Positions 40,627 through 50,172 of a stretch of DNA of 64,000 bases are shown here, piece by piece (position 1 is the stretch's first letter; each line of letters begins with the position of its first letter). The DNA comes from Ewingella sp. CoE-038-23 (lineage in GTDB: Bacteria; Pseudomonadota; Gammaproteobacteria; Enterobacterales; Enterobacteriaceae): positions 2,666,001 to 2,730,000 of the forward strand of contig NZ_JAZHOH010000001.1 in the NCBI RefSeq assembly GCF_040419245.1, written 5' to 3'. The notes beneath the pieces were generated by a model. It searched no databases, was not told the DNA's origin, and saw only the letters and a program-made list of their open reading frames with translations. Made by a program: the position numbers and the translations under genes.

Positions 40627-41232
40627 ATGCCAACTTTACCCCCTATTCTGCTCGCGTCGACATCAACCTACCGCCGCGCACTGCTGGAAAAGCTGAACCT
40701 TGAGTTTAGCTGTGCCGCGCCGAATATCGACGAGTCGCCCTATGCTAATGAATCGCCTGAAACTTTAGTCAAACGATTGGCCGAAGCCAAGGCGCGGGCT
40801 TTGATGCACTCGCATCCCAATCATTTGATCATCGGTTCAGACCAGGTCTGTGCAATCGAGGGAAAAATCACCGGCAAGCCACACAACTTTGAGAAGGCTA
40901 AACAGCAATTGCGCTTGGCTAGCGGCAAGGTTGTTACCTTCTATACTGGGCTGTCACTGCTCGATAGCCGCACTCAGCAAGCCGTTACCTTATGCGAACC
41001 CTTTGAGGTTTCCTTCCGGGCGTTAAGCGATGAAGAGATAAGCAACTATTTAGAGATGGAACAGCCTTACGATTGCGCGGGGAGTTTTAAGTGCGAGGGG
41101 TTGGGGATCAGTTTATTTAGCCAACTCAACGGCAGAGATCCCAATACGCTGATTGGTCTGCCGTTGATTGCACTGCTGGAACTGTTGCGCGCTAAGGGCG
41201 TGAACCCCCTGCTGCGCCAACAGTCAGTATAA
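40627..41232 (+). CDS. yceF: YceF, Maf-family m7GTP pyrophosphatase
   Basis: 201-residue Maf/YceF-type nucleotide pyrophosphatase that hydrolyses modified nucleotides such as m7GTP. LLASTSTYRRALLEKL (about 7-22) and IIGSDQVCAIEG (about 68-79), with the catalytic Asp, are present; CAGSFKCEGLGISLF and DPNTLIGLPLIALLELL follow. ATG 40627 reproduces the family start; an upstream in-frame GTG (40588) would add 13 residues without homology. SD is poor for both. Divergent from yceD and convergent with rluC (5-base gap). Confidence 0.92.
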   Translation: MPTLPPILLASTSTYRRALLEKLNLEFSCAAPNIDESPYANESPETLVKRLAEAKARALMHSHPNHLIIGSDQVCAIEGKITGKPHNFEKAKQQLRLASGKVVTFYTGLSLLDSRTQQAVTLCEPFEVSFRALSDEEISNYLEMEQPYDCAGSFKCEGLGISLFSQLNGRDPNTLIGLPLIALLELLRAKGVNPLLRQQSV

Positions 41233-41237
41233 AAGCA

Positions 41238-42200
41238 TTAACCTTTGGCGGGTTTGAGACGCAGCTTCTTCAAGCAGTTGCGCAGTTTGGCATCCATTGG
41301 AGCCTCAATGCGCAACGTCTCGCCGGTACCAGGGTGCTCAAAACGCAAAGCAGCGGCATGCAGGAATAGGCGATTCAAACCCGTTCCGGCTAATTGTCCG
41401 TCAAAATCGCGATCGCCATATCTGTCGTCAAAAGCAATCGGGTGCCCCGCATACTGGGCGTGCACACGGATCTGGTGCGTTCTTCCAGTTACCGGGCTGG
41501 CTTTAATCAGCGTGGCGAACTCGTAGCGCTCTTCAATTTTAAAGCGGGTTTCAGAAGGCTTGCCTTCCGCACTCACCCTGACGATACGCTCACCGCTCTG
41601 TAAAATGTTTTTCAGCAAGGGGGCCTGTACCACTTTGCAGTGGGATTGCCATTCGCCCTGAACCAGCGCGAGGTAATCTTTCTGCATGCTTTTTAAACGC
41701 AGTTGCTCATGCAGCGAACGCAATGCCGAACGCTTTTTGGCCACCAGCAGAACGCCTGAGGTGTCTCTGTCAAGACGGTGCACTAACTCAAGGAAACGCG
41801 CGTCGGGGCGCAAAGCTCTTAAGCCTTCGATAACGCCAAAGCTCAACCCACTCCCGCCATGCACCGCGGTGCCGGAAGGTTTGTTGAGGATCAGCAGATG
41901 ATCGTCTTCATAAAGGATGCAGTCAGCTAACGCGGCAACTTTATCGAGTTTGGCAGAGACCGGCGCTTCATCTCGCTCGGCAACGCGAACCGGAGGTACG
42001 CGCACTTCGTCGCCAGCCAACAGCTTGTATTCAGGTTTAATACGCTTTTTGTTTACCCGCACTTCACCCTTGCGCACGATGCGATAAATCATGCTCTTAG
42101 GTACGCCTTTAAGGATGTTGCGCAGGAAGTTATCTATGCGCTGTCCGGCTTCGTCTTCGGAAATGGGGATTAATTGTACAGATGGATTCTCAGTTTTCAT
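41238..42200 (-). CDS. rluC: RluC, 23S rRNA pseudouridine synthase
   Basis: 320-residue enzyme making pseudouridine at 23S positions 955, 2504 and 2580. An N-terminal S4 domain (about 18-80, QRIDNFLRNILKGVPKSMIYRIVRKGEVRVNKK region) is followed by the RluA-type catalytic domain with HRLDRDTSGVLLVAKK (Asp near 144) and PVTGRTHQIRVH. ATG 42200 gives the E. coli start MKTENPSVQL; the 40-codon upstream extension is not supported. Divergent from rne. Confidence 0.95.
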   Translation of the reverse strand: MKTENPSVQLIPISEDEAGQRIDNFLRNILKGVPKSMIYRIVRKGEVRVNKKRIKPEYKLLAGDEVRVPPVRVAERDEAPVSAKLDKVAALADCILYEDDHLLILNKPSGTAVHGGSGLSFGVIEGLRALRPDARFLELVHRLDRDTSGVLLVAKKRSALRSLHEQLRLKSMQKDYLALVQGEWQSHCKVVQAPLLKNILQSGERIVRVSAEGKPSETRFKIEERYEFATLIKASPVTGRTHQIRVHAQYAGHPIAFDDRYGDRDFDGQLAGTGLNRLFLHAAALRFEHPGTGETLRIEAPMDAKLRNCLKKLRLKPAKG

Positions 42201-42790
42201 GGGTCGCGATTCTAAATATCCGGCACGGTTCGCGCCACTGGTTTTTATGAGCTTAGCGTTTAGTTTATCAGCAACTGGGCTGGAAAACCCGACGAGCAGT
42301 AAGAATGAAGGGATAATCAATGCGGGTTACATCGCATAAGGATAAGAATCTTTACTGCAACTACTAAAGTCACCTTGCTATCACTGTGCATGCAATGGAA
42401 TAATGAGGTCACTTTCCGCGTTCTTTTCCTTAAGTTAGGGAAAACGCAGGAATTATAGATTTGTCTGATCGAACAAAAGCGCAGCAATGGCGTAAGACGT
42501 AATGTGAAATCAAGCAATTAGCGGGCTGCGGATTGCAGCTTGGCCGGCAAATGGAATGAGATCTGTTAACCTAAATTCAGAAGCTATTCCCCTACTAAAA
42601 GTACTGCTTTCATAACGCTGGTATGGTTAATACGGCAAAAGCAGGCTTACCGAAATAATGCGCCCCTATGCAAGCGACAACCGTGAGGTTGACGACTTTG
42701 CGAGAAGACTCGGGGCCAACGGTTTATCCGGCCATGAGGTTATTTTGCCCGCAGCTCTGTCAATAATGCAAAAATAACGAGTAAGTTAAG
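42201..42790 (+). promoter_or_regulatory. rne leader and rluC-rne divergent control region
   Basis: 590 bases without a gene between divergent rluC and rne. The right third should be the long rne 5' leader, which in E. coli (about 360 nt) lets RNase E cleave and limit its own message. A stem-loop at 42670-42701 (CAACC/GGTTG around GTGA, with GCAA/TTGC outer pairs) is a likely autoregulatory hairpin. The exact transcription start was not located. No open gene was seen. Confidence 0.6.
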
Positions 42791-45700
42791 ATGAAAAGAA
42801 TGTTGATAAACGCAACTCAGCAAGAAGAGTTGCGCGTTGCCCTTGTGGATGGACAGCGGCTCTATGATTTGGATATCGAAAGTCCGGGTCATGAACAGAA
42901 AAAAGCCAATATTTACAAGGGTAAAATCACCCGCATTGAACCAAGTCTGGAAGCGGCATTCGTTGATTATGGCGCTGAGCGACATGGTTTCCTCCCCCTC
43001 AAAGAAATTTCTCGCGAATACTTCCCTAGCAATTACTCCTCGCATGGCCGCCCAAACATCAAAGATGTTCTGCGCGAAGGTCAGGAAGTTATTGTTCAGG
43101 TAGATAAAGAAGAGCGTGGTAATAAAGGTGCAGCACTGACGACCTTCATCAGTCTGGCCGGTAGCTATTTAGTGTTAATGCCTAACAATCCTCGCGCTGG
43201 GGGTATTTCCCGCCGGATTGAAGGTGATGACCGAACTGAACTGAAAGAAGCGTTATCTTCGCTGCAACTGCCGGACGGCATGGGCCTCATCGTGCGTACC
43301 GCCGGTGTAGGTAAATCCGCTGAAGCACTCCAGTGGGATTTGACCTTCCGTCTGAAGCACTGGGACGCCATCAAAAAAGCCGCCGAAGGCCGCCCTGCTC
43401 CCTTCCTGATCCATCAGGAAAGCAACGTCATCGTGCGCGCATTCCGCGATTACCTGCGCCCAGACATTGGCGAAATCCTGATCGACAACCCTAAAATTCT
43501 CGATTTGGCTAAAGAGCATATCGCAGCCTTGGGTCGTCCAGATTTCAGCAGCAAAATTAAGCCTTACATCGGTGAAATCCCGCTGTTTAGCCATTACCAG
43601 ATTGAATCTCAGATTGAATCTGCGTTCCAGCGTGAAGTGCGTCTCCCTTCCGGTGGTTCCATTGTTATCGACAGCACCGAAGCCCTAACCGCTATCGACA
43701 TCAACTCCGCACGTGCAACGCGCGGCGGCGATATCGAAGAAACCGCATTCAACACCAACCTTGAAGCAGCAGACGAAATTGCTCGCCAATTGCGCCTGCG
43801 CGACTTGGGTGGCCTGATTGTTATCGACTTCATCGACATGACGCCAGTGCGCCATCAGCGTGAAGTTGAAAACCGTCTGCGTGATGCCGTTCGTCAAGAC
43901 CGTGCTCGCATTCAGATTGGCCGTATCTCTCGCTTTGGTTTGCTGGAGATGTCGCGTCAGCGTCTCAGCCCTTCTCTGGGTGAGTCTACGCACCACATCT
44001 GCCCACGCTGTGCCGGTACCGGGACCATTCGTGATAACGAATCCCTGTCACTATCGATTCTTCGTTTAATCGAAGAAGAAGCGTTGAAAGAAAACACCAA
44101 AGAAGTTCACGCCATTGTTCCAGTGCCGATTGCTTCGTATCTGTTGAACGAAAAACGTGAATCAGTCAATGCGATTGAAAAACGTCAAGGCGGCGTGCGC
44201 GCAGTGATCGTGCCTAACGATCAGATGCAAACACCTCACTATTCCGTACTTCGCGTACGTAAAGGTGAAGAGTCTTCGGTACTGAGCTACTTGCTGCCGC
44301 AGATTCATGAAGCAGAGATGCTGCAACCTTCTGAAGATATGCCTGCTGAGCGTAAACGCCCAGAGCAGCCTGCACTTGCCGCATTTGCTCTGCAAAGCGA
44401 AGCGCCGCCAAGCTCTTTCGACCGTCCTGAAGCCGTTGAGCAGCCAGCAGCACCGACTCGCCCAGCCGCTGTAGCAGCGCCTGCTGCCGCTAAGCCGGGT
44501 CTGGTCAGCCGCTTCTTTAGCGGGTTGAAAGGTCTGTTCGCCTCTGAGCCGCAGGCTGAAGCTAAGCCAGTTGAAGTAGCGAAAGTTGAACCTGAAACCA
44601 CAGAGAACGAAAATCGCCGTAACGGTGATCGTCGTAACCAGCGCCGTCAGGGCAATGGTCGTCGCGATCGCAACGGTGAGCGCGGTGAGCGCGGTGAGCG
44701 TGGCAATCGTGATAATCGCAGCGAAGGTCGCGAAAACAATCGTGATAACCGTGGCGAAGGCCGTGATAACCGCGAGAACAATCGCGAGCCGCGTGAAGAT
44801 CAGCGTCGTAACCGTCGCAATCAAGAACCTGTCGTCGCCGCTGAAACCCGTAACGAAGAAGAAAACACCTCTTCTCGCGACGAGCAGCAGCAAGCTCCGC
44901 GCCGTGAGCGTGGCGATCGTTCACGTCGTCGTTCCGATGACAAACGCAAAAATACCCCAGAAGATAAAGTCCAAGAAGTTGTTGCTCAGGAAGTTGTCGC
45001 TAACGTTGTTGAAGAAACGGCTCAGGAAGATCGTCAGCCAACTCAACGTCGCCAGCGTCGTCAGCTTTCCCAGAAAGTACGCTTCGAGTCTGAAATCGAT
45101 CATGAAGCTGAAGCAGCTGCCCAGCAGTTGATCACCGGCGTCATGCCAACGGTAACGCCAGCCGCGCAAGAAACACGCGCTGAGCCAGAAGTTGAGCAAA
45201 CTGCCGCAGTCGAGACAGATGACAGTCAGAACGAAGGCGGCCGCGAAGGTGGTATGCCACGTCGCTCGCGTCGTTCACCTCGCCACCTGCGCGTCAGCGG
45301 TCAGCGTCGTCGCCGTTACCGTGATGAGCGTTATCCATCACAGTCACCGATGCCATTAGTGGGTGCGTTCGCTTCGCCAGAAATGGCATCTGGCAAAGTG
45401 TGGATCAGCTACCCAGTGGCTCAGGCCGCTGAACAGCAAGATGAACATGCAGCCGTGGTTGAGAAGGCCGAGACACTGACTAATCAGGTTGAAATTGCTC
45501 AGGAAAATACCCCTGCACCTGTCGTCACTGAAGTGGTTGAAGCGCAGAAACAACCTGCTGTTGAAACGCCAGTAGCAGAAGCACCAGCAGAAACTCAAGC
45601 TCCGGCAGTTGAAGAACCCGCGCCAGCAGTGGCTCCGGTTGAAGAAGTTGCTAAGCCTGAAGTCACAGAATCAGTGAATGCAGAACCAGAGGTTGTAGAG

Positions 45701-46102
45701 CAGCCTGTTGCTGACGAGCCAGTATTGGTTGAAGCAGAAACTGCTGAGCCAGTCGAGCCGACGCCAGTGGTTGAAGTTAAACCTGAAGCTCAGCAGCCTG
45801 TTGTTGTTGAACCAGTGGCTGTAGCGAGTGAGCCAAAAGTTGAAGCCGTCCAGCCAGCAGAAGTTAAAGCTCCAGCTCCGGCTGAGGCAGTCACTGCCGA
45901 TGTGGTTGCTCCGCGCTTCAAACATCACGCTACCGCGCCAATGACCAAAGCGCCTGCTCCGGCTTATGTTCCAGAGCCTGCTCGTCAGAGTGACTGGGTG
46001 CGTCCAGAGTTCAACTTTGATGGTAAAGGTTCAGCGGGTGGCCATGCTGCAGCGACTACTGCAACAGCTCCGGCAACCAAGCCAGCAATGCCAACTGAGT
46101 AA
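42791..46102 (+). CDS. rne: Rne, ribonuclease E
   Basis: 1103-residue endoribonuclease and degradosome scaffold. Catalytic half: S1 domain (about 36-119), 5'-sensor, DNase I-like domain with metal ligands Asp303 and Asp346, and the Zn-link Cys404/Cys407 (CPRC). Disordered half: amphipathic membrane-targeting helix [20 protein letters not shown] (about 570-590), an Arg/Asn/Glu-rich RNA-binding region (about 605-690), further Arg-rich patches, [21 protein letters not shown] (about 855-877), a long Pro/Ala/Glu/Val tract and the PNPase-binding end ([18 protein letters not shown] and after). Start site is conserved, preceded by a weak SD. Terminator follows. Confidence 0.98.
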   Translation: MKRMLINATQQEELRVALVDGQRLYDLDIESPGHEQKKANIYKGKITRIEPSLEAAFVDYGAERHGFLPLKEISREYFPSNYSSHGRPNIKDVLREGQEVIVQVDKEERGNKGAALTTFISLAGSYLVLMPNNPRAGGISRRIEGDDRTELKEALSSLQLPDGMGLIVRTAGVGKSAEALQWDLTFRLKHWDAIKKAAEGRPAPFLIHQESNVIVRAFRDYLRPDIGEILIDNPKILDLAKEHIAALGRPDFSSKIKPYIGEIPLFSHYQIESQIESAFQREVRLPSGGSIVIDSTEALTAIDINSARATRGGDIEETAFNTNLEAADEIARQLRLRDLGGLIVIDFIDMTPVRHQREVENRLRDAVRQDRARIQIGRISRFGLLEMSRQRLSPSLGESTHHICPRCAGTGTIRDNESLSLSILRLIEEEALKENTKEVHAIVPVPIASYLLNEKRESVNAIEKRQGGVRAVIVPNDQMQTPHYSVLRVRKGEESSVLSYLLPQIHEAEMLQPSEDMPAERKRPEQPALAAFALQSEAPPSSFDRPEAVEQPAAPTRPAAVAAPAAAKPGLVSRFFSGLKGLFASEPQAEAKPVEVAKVEPETTENENRRNGDRRNQRRQGNGRRDRNGERGERGERGNRDNRSEGRENNRDNRGEGRDNRENNREPREDQRRNRRNQEPVVAAETRNEEENTSSRDEQQQAPRRERGDRSRRRSDDKRKNTPEDKVQEVVAQEVVANVVEETAQEDRQPTQRRQRRQLSQKVRFESEIDHEAEAAAQQLITGVMPTVTPAAQETRAEPEVEQTAAVETDDSQNEGGREGGMPRRSRRSPRHLRVSGQRRRRYRDERYPSQSPMPLVGAFASPEMASGKVWISYPVAQAAEQQDEHAAVVEKAETLTNQVEIAQENTPAPVVTEVVEAQKQPAVETPVAEAPAETQAPAVEEPAPAVAPVEEVAKPEVTESVNAEPEVVEQPVADEPVLVEAETAEPVEPTPVVEVKPEAQQPVVVEPVAVASEPKVEAVQPAEVKAPAPAEAVTADVVAPRFKHHATAPMTKAPAPAYVPEPARQSDWVRPEFNFDGKGSAGGHAAATTATAPATKPAMPTE
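44675..44701 (+). repeat. Triple 9-bp tandem repeat in rne
   Basis: Three copies of a 9-bp unit, GGTGAGCGC (last base T in the third copy), encode Gly-Glu-Arg three times in the Arg-rich RNA-binding region. In-frame, so copy-number change would alter length without a frameshift. Confidence 0.9.
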
Positions 46103-46120
46103 TAGGGCATTCTGGTCATG

Positions 46121-46146
46121 AAAAAACCCGCTTCGGCGGGTTTTTT
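46121..46146. terminator. Bidirectional terminator after rne
   Basis: AAAAAACCCGC, TTCG, GCGGGTTTTTT: a perfect 11-bp stem with a stable UUCG loop, T6 on both strands. Serves rne and the convergent ABM gene. Confidence 0.92.
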
Positions 46147-46177
46147 ATTGGTCATGATTCACGAGCTAAGAAGTGAA

Positions 46178-46465
46178 TTAGCCGATTTTTTTCAGACGCT
46201 TGATGTCCAAACGAGAAACCTTTTTCTCGATAAAGCGCGCAAAACCTACCAAGTGTTCAGTTTCATTGTGCTGGGACAGAGCTTCTTGCGTGGCCCAGCG
46301 TTCATAGAAAATAAAAGTCTCGGGATGGTCGATATCCTGGTGTAAATCATACTGAAGGCAGCCTAACTCCTGGCGGCTATGCTCGATCAACTGGTGCATA
46401 GCGTCCGTGACTTCTTTCAGAAATTCAGGCTTAGCGACGACGGTAGCAACGACTCTGACTTCCAT
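46178..46465 (-). CDS. ABM-domain (YgiN-like) monooxygenase
   Basis: 95-residue single-domain antibiotic-biosynthesis-monooxygenase fold. MEVRVVATVVAKPEFLKEVTDAM at the start, SRQELGCLQYDLHQD (about 30-44), FIFYERWATQEALSQH (about 51-66) and a C-terminal ARFIEKKVS are typical of the YgiN/quinol monooxygenase group, which act as ferredoxin-like dimers without metal or flavin. The substrate cannot be read from sequence. E. coli has no such gene at this place. It stands alone between the rne terminator and pyrC. Confidence 0.8.
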   Translation of the reverse strand: MEVRVVATVVAKPEFLKEVTDAMHQLIEHSRQELGCLQYDLHQDIDHPETFIFYERWATQEALSQHNETEHLVGFARFIEKKVSRLDIKRLKKIG

Positions 46466-46602
46466 AACTTCTCCTTTAGCAGTAGCCTTTAAATATGGAT
46501 GAAGATGAGGATTAGTGAAACCCTGCCCCTACTATGGCCCTCTGTTTGCCTCAATTTCAATGTTAACTTTATTAAACAGATGCAACTGAACAGTTTTCAG
46601 CT

Positions 46603-46671
46603 TATCCTTGTTCCCCGCCGTTAATGCATCTGAAATTCACGTATTGCTTTTCAACGCCGGAGCCCTGCCTG
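46603..46671 (+). promoter_or_regulatory. pyrC promoter end and pyrimidine-sensing leader
   Basis: A -10-like TATCCT (46603-46608) is followed by TTGTTCCCCGCC, so transcripts can begin at several C residues or at G46617. CCCCGCCGTT (46613-46622) can pair at 8 of 10 positions with AACGCCGGAG (46653-46662), which includes the GGAG ribosome-binding site. In E. coli high CTP favours C-start transcripts whose 5' end hides the SD; the same arrangement is seen here. Confidence 0.55.
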
Positions 46672-47721
46672 ATGACCGCAACACCGCAAGTTTTGAAAAT
46701 TCGCCGCCCAGACGATTGGCATATTCATCTGCGCGATGATGAAATGCTCGCTACCGTTTTGCCTTATACCAGTGAAGTTTTTGCCCGCGCCATCGTTATG
46801 CCTAATCTGACACCGCCGGTCACCAGCGTTGCAGCCGCAGTGGCTTATCGCGATCGCATCAACGCGGCTATCCCTGCTGGTCACAACTTCACCCCCCTGA
46901 TGACCTGCTATTTGACGGACTCTCTCGACCCGGAAGAAGTTGCTCGTGGTTTTCTGGAAGGCGTGTTTACTGCCGCCAAACTTTACCCGGCTAATGCGAC
47001 CACCAACTCACAACACGGCGTGTCCAACGTTAAAGCGATTTACCCTATTTTCGAGCGCATGCAATCGATTGGCATGCCGCTGCTGATCCACGGTGAAGTA
47101 ACGCATAGCGACGTAGACATTTTCGACCGCGAAGCGCGCTTTATCGATGAAGTGATGGACCCTATCCGCACCCACTTCCCTGAACTGAAGATTGTTTTTG
47201 AACACATCACCACTAAAGAAGCGGCTCAGTACGTGCTCAGTGGCAATGAGTATATTGGCGCGACTATCACCCCACAGCATCTAATGTTTAACCGCAATCA
47301 CATGCTGGTTGGCGGCATCCGCCCTCACCTGTTCTGCTTGCCGATTTTGAAGCGTAACGTGCATCAGCAGGCCCTGCGCGACGTTATCGCCAGCGGCTCT
47401 AATCGCTTCTTCCTCGGCACCGACTCAGCACCTCATACCAAAGGCCGCAAAGAGTCGAGCTGTGGTTGCGCGGGCTGCTTTAACGCCCCTCTGGCAATCC
47501 CTGCCTATGCCACCGTGTTTGAAGAGATGAATGCCCTGCAGCATTTCGAAGCTTTCTGCTCTTTGAACGGCCCGCGTTTCTACGGCCTGCCAGTGAATGA
47601 AGATTTCATCGAAATCACAAAAGTCGCCGTGACCCAGCCGGAAGAAATTGCCTTGGGTGATGAGACGGTGGTTCCTTTCCTCGCCGGGCAGACCTTGCAG
47701 TGGAAAGTCACTTCTTATTAA
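46672..47721 (+). CDS. pyrC: PyrC, dihydroorotase
   Basis: 349-residue zinc amidohydrolase closing carbamoyl-aspartate to dihydroorotate. [12 protein letters not shown] holds the HxH zinc pair (about 17-19), [17 protein letters not shown] the carboxylated Lys (about 102-103), [10 protein letters not shown] and [10 protein letters not shown] the other His ligands, and [24 protein letters not shown] the catalytic Asp (about 250). ATG 46672 is used: GGAG is 9 bases upstream and the product starts like E. coli PyrC; the 16-codon upstream extension is rejected. Confidence 0.97.
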   Translation: MTATPQVLKIRRPDDWHIHLRDDEMLATVLPYTSEVFARAIVMPNLTPPVTSVAAAVAYRDRINAAIPAGHNFTPLMTCYLTDSLDPEEVARGFLEGVFTAAKLYPANATTNSQHGVSNVKAIYPIFERMQSIGMPLLIHGEVTHSDVDIFDREARFIDEVMDPIRTHFPELKIVFEHITTKEAAQYVLSGNEYIGATITPQHLMFNRNHMLVGGIRPHLFCLPILKRNVHQQALRDVIASGSNRFFLGTDSAPHTKGRKESSCGCAGCFNAPLAIPAYATVFEEMNALQHFEAFCSLNGPRFYGLPVNEDFIEITKVAVTQPEEIALGDETVVPFLAGQTLQWKVTSY

Positions 47722-47730
47722 GTGAAAGTG

Positions 47731-47759
47731 CCGCCAGATGGCAGTTTCTCGTCTGGCGG
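47731..47759 (+). other. Hairpin downstream of pyrC
   Basis: CCGCCAGA (47731-47738) and TCTGGCGG (47752-47759) form an 8-bp stem but no T tract follows. It may protect the pyrC 3' end rather than terminate. Confidence 0.45.
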
Positions 47760-47800
47760 TGACATAAATCCATGTACCCCTTGCTTACTGCATAATATGA

Positions 47801-47816
47801 CTGTATAAATATACAG
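47801..47816. promoter_or_regulatory. LexA box upstream of dinI
   Basis: CTGTATAAATATACAG fits the LexA consensus CTGT-N8-ACAG with an AT-rich centre, and symmetry extends to ATGA/TCAT on either side (47797-47820). It is 23 bases before the dinI start, so dinI is SOS-controlled as in E. coli. Confidence 0.93.
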
Positions 47817-47838
47817 TCATATCAATTCAGGGGGTCAT

Positions 47839-48087
47839 ATGCGTGTTGAAGTCACAATCGATAAAACCAAACCTCTTCCAGCCGGTGCTCTAGAAGCGCT
47901 GTCAGGTGAATTTAGTAAACGAATAAACCAACAATTTTCTGACACCGACAACAAAGTTCAGGTTCGCTACGCCGGCTCTAATAACCTCTCCGTTATGGGT
48001 GCGCCGAAGACAGACCGCGATCGTATAGAAGAAATTCTGCAAGAAACCTGGGAAAGCGCCGACGAATGGTTTTCCACAGATGAATAA
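47839..48087 (+). CDS. dinI: DinI, DNA damage-inducible modulator of RecA
   Basis: 82-residue acidic protein. The first strand MRVEVTIDKTKPLPAGALEAL and the C-terminal acidic helix (ILQETWESADEWF, about 65-77) are the DinI hallmarks; the helix mimics DNA and binds RecA, stabilising filaments or blocking UmuD cleavage depending on dose. GGGGGT is just upstream of the ATG. A LexA box controls it. Confidence 0.95.
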   Translation: MRVEVTIDKTKPLPAGALEALSGEFSKRINQQFSDTDNKVQVRYAGSNNLSVMGAPKTDRDRIEEILQETWESADEWFSTDE

Positions 48088-48422
48088 CGTCATTGTCGCG
48101 ATCCTGATTGGTCGCTCAATCTTAATTGCGGTATTAAAGGATAAATAATAATTAGGTTGATATATAACCAGGCTCTCAAGAGCAGTTTTCACCGGGCGTC
48201 GCTGTCCGGTTTTTTTCATTTGCCTTATTTCTAAGATTATTCCCTGTTTTAATTGTTTTCGTCCTCTTTATTCATCTTTCATCACACTTTTTTTACTGTT
48301 AAAAACATTTATAGCCCCCAAAAGCCTCCTTAAGTGTTTATACTTGAATTGCTCACCAGATAATGAGCCGCATTGATCCTCGTTAGTTACTCATGCTAGT
48401 CACTACAAATTAAGGGGTCTAT
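48088..48422. other. Intergenic region between dinI and bssS
   Basis: 335 bases. It has the dinI terminator at 48191-48216 and then an AT-rich stretch that should hold the bssS promoter. No further gene was recognised. Confidence 0.55.
48191..48216 (+). terminator. Terminator after dinI
   Basis: ACCGGGC and GTCCGGT form a 7-bp stem (one G-T pair) followed by T6. It lies about 100 bases after the dinI stop. Confidence 0.7.
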
Positions 48423-48677
48423 ATGGACAGAAATGATGAAGTTATTCAAACACACCCACTTGTGGGCTGGGATATCAGTACCGTCGACTCTTACGATGCA
48501 ATGATGATACGTCTTCATTACCTGTCTTCAAAAGACCAACCGGCAGAAGATGCCAAAGTAGACAGAACATTGTGGTTAACGACAGACGTAGCGCGACAAC
48601 TGATTAACATTCTCGAAGCTGGTATAGAAAAGATTGAATCGAACGAGTACGAGTACATTGACCATCGCAAACACTAG
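48423..48677 (+). CDS. bssS: BssS (YceP), biofilm regulator
   Basis: 84-residue protein matching E. coli BssS: EVIQTHPLVGWDISTVDSYDAMM-type N-terminus, LWLTTDVARQLINILEAGIEKIES in the middle and a basic end. In E. coli BssS affects biofilm formation and indole/AI-2 uptake by unknown means. Own terminator downstream. tqsA, another AI-2/biofilm gene, is 2.2 kb away. Confidence 0.94.
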   Translation: MDRNDEVIQTHPLVGWDISTVDSYDAMMIRLHYLSSKDQPAEDAKVDRTLWLTTDVARQLINILEAGIEKIESNEYEYIDHRKH

Positions 48678-48695
48678 TTTTCACCTACCACTCTA

Positions 48696-48732
48696 AAAGC
48701 ACCCTCACATTGATGTCAGGGTGCTTTTTTTT
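48696..48732 (+). terminator. Terminator after bssS
   Basis: AAAGCACCCT (48696-48705) pairs with AGGGTGCTTT (48718-48727), followed by a T8 run overall. Confidence 0.88.
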
Positions 48733-48858
48733 ATGGCTCTCACCGCAACATCCGCACACTTAACCACACTGCATGGCCGGAGTTAACTTGCCTTTCGGTG
48801 AGCTATCTCTCTATTATGCCCAACAATATTTTCTTAAAAATCATCAGAGGAAGCTGAA

Positions 48859-49977
48859 ATGCAATACGACCTCATTATTGTCGGCAGCGGTTCTGTCGGT
48901 TCAGCGGCAGGGTACTATGCAACGCGCGCCGGTCTAAAAGTATTGATGATAGACAGCGCCATGCCGCCCCATCAGGAAGGCAGCCACCACGGCGAGACGC
49001 GAATTATCCGTCACGCCTATGGCGAAGGTGCGCGCTACGTGCCGATAGTGCTGCGCGCCCAGCAGCTGTGGGATGAGCTGGCAACGCTAAGTGGCGAGAA
49101 GATTTTTCATCGCAGCGGCGTAATTAACATAGGGCCGCTGGACTCAGAATTCATCAACAATGTAAAAAGCACCGCCGTTGATTATCAACTGAATACCCAG
49201 TCGATGAGCGCCGAGGAGATCAGGGCTAAATGGCCTCTGATTGCTATCTCCGACGAATACTGCGGTGTGTTTGAAAAGGATTCGGGCTATCTGCAAAGCG
49301 AGCTGGCCGTTGCCGCTTATATTCGCCTTGCGCGCGAGGCAGGCTGTGCACAACTGTTTAAATGCCCGGTGGAATCGATAAGCTACAATGAGGATGGCGG
49401 CGTTACGGTCACTACTCATGAAGGCAGCTATCGTGCGCCGCGCATTGCTTTAACGGCAGGCACCTGGATTAAAACCCTGCTGCCAGAGCTGCCTGTTAGC
49501 CCGGTGCGCAAGGTGTTTGCGTGGCACCACGCCGATGGCCGCTACAGCGAAGAGAATCACTTCCCGGCGTTTACTTTCCAGACCCTCAACGGTGACCAAT
49601 ACTATGGTTTCCCGGCGGTAAAAGATGCCCTGAAGCTGGGCAAACACAATGGCGGTCAGCCGATCGCTGGCCCTGAAGGGCGTAAACCCTTCGGCAGCAT
49701 CGCCGCAGACGGCACAGAAGTGTTCAATTTCCTGCGCCACCACCTGCCAGGCGTCGGCGTTTGCCTTCACGGCGCTGCTTGCACCTATGACGTGACTGCC
49801 GATGAAGATTTCATTATTGATACCCTGCCTGAGCATGACAATACGCTTATCATCACCGGTTTGAGTGGCCATGGTTTTAAATTCGCCAGCGTATTAGGTG
49901 AAATCGTTGCCCAATTTGGTGCAAACCAAAAAACCGAGTTTGACTTTACGCCTTTCTCGCTTTCGCGTTTTAACTAA
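48859..49977 (+). CDS. solA: SolA, N-methyl-L-tryptophan oxidase
   Basis: 372-residue FAD enzyme of the monomeric sarcosine oxidase group; oxidises N-methylated amino acids with H2O2 release. Dinucleotide-binding [13 protein letters not shown] (about 9-21), [15 protein letters not shown] (about 43-57) and [17 protein letters not shown] with Cys308, the residue that binds FAD covalently. Length matches E. coli. Alone between bssS and the LuxR-type gene. Confidence 0.95.
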   Translation: MQYDLIIVGSGSVGSAAGYYATRAGLKVLMIDSAMPPHQEGSHHGETRIIRHAYGEGARYVPIVLRAQQLWDELATLSGEKIFHRSGVINIGPLDSEFINNVKSTAVDYQLNTQSMSAEEIRAKWPLIAISDEYCGVFEKDSGYLQSELAVAAYIRLAREAGCAQLFKCPVESISYNEDGGVTVTTHEGSYRAPRIALTAGTWIKTLLPELPVSPVRKVFAWHHADGRYSEENHFPAFTFQTLNGDQYYGFPAVKDALKLGKHNGGQPIAGPEGRKPFGSIAADGTEVFNFLRHHLPGVGVCLHGAACTYDVTADEDFIIDTLPEHDNTLIITGLSGHGFKFASVLGEIVAQFGANQKTEFDFTPFSLSRFN

Positions 49978-50026
49978 AATCACTCAACTATTTTTCGGTT
50001 TTAATAACCAGAAAATATCGTCAAAA

Positions 50027-50051
50027 GGCCATTCAGCTAGCAAGAATGGCC
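50027..50051. terminator. Hairpin downstream of solA
   Basis: GGCCATTC (50027-50034) pairs with GAATGGCC (50044-50051) across a 9-base loop. The T tract is weak on the plus strand (GTTAATCTT), so this is at best a partial terminator. Confidence 0.45.
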
Positions 50052-50140
50052 GTTAATCTTATTCCCAAGCGTTTTCGAATTGACACATTTGCCATTATGA
50101 ATCTATCCTTCCAATAGCTATCACAGGAGTGGTGGTTGTC

Positions 50141-50155
50141 GCGCAACGATTGCGC
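50141..50155 (+). repeat. Hairpin in the leader of the LuxR-type gene
   Basis: GCGCAA, CGA, TTGCGC is a perfect 6-bp inverted repeat ending 6 bases before the AAGGA ribosome-binding site of the gene starting at 50173. It could act as an operator or mRNA structure. Confidence 0.5.
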
Positions 50156-50172
50156 ATGGACAAGGACGTTTT

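Noticed and set aside
42201-42320. 40-codon N-terminal extension of rluC
   Set aside because: It has no counterpart in RluC, and the S4 domain starts normally from ATG 42200.
44675-44701. CRISPR or mobile repeat at the rne tandem repeats
   Set aside because: The unit is only 9 bp, contiguous, in frame and coding (Gly-Glu-Arg); there are no spacers.
44162-44893. Hydrophobic 243-codon open frame antisense to rne
   Set aside because: The apparent membrane protein is an artefact of reading the Arg/Glu-rich RNA-binding region on the opposite strand (long runs of Ile, Thr, Val and Ala).
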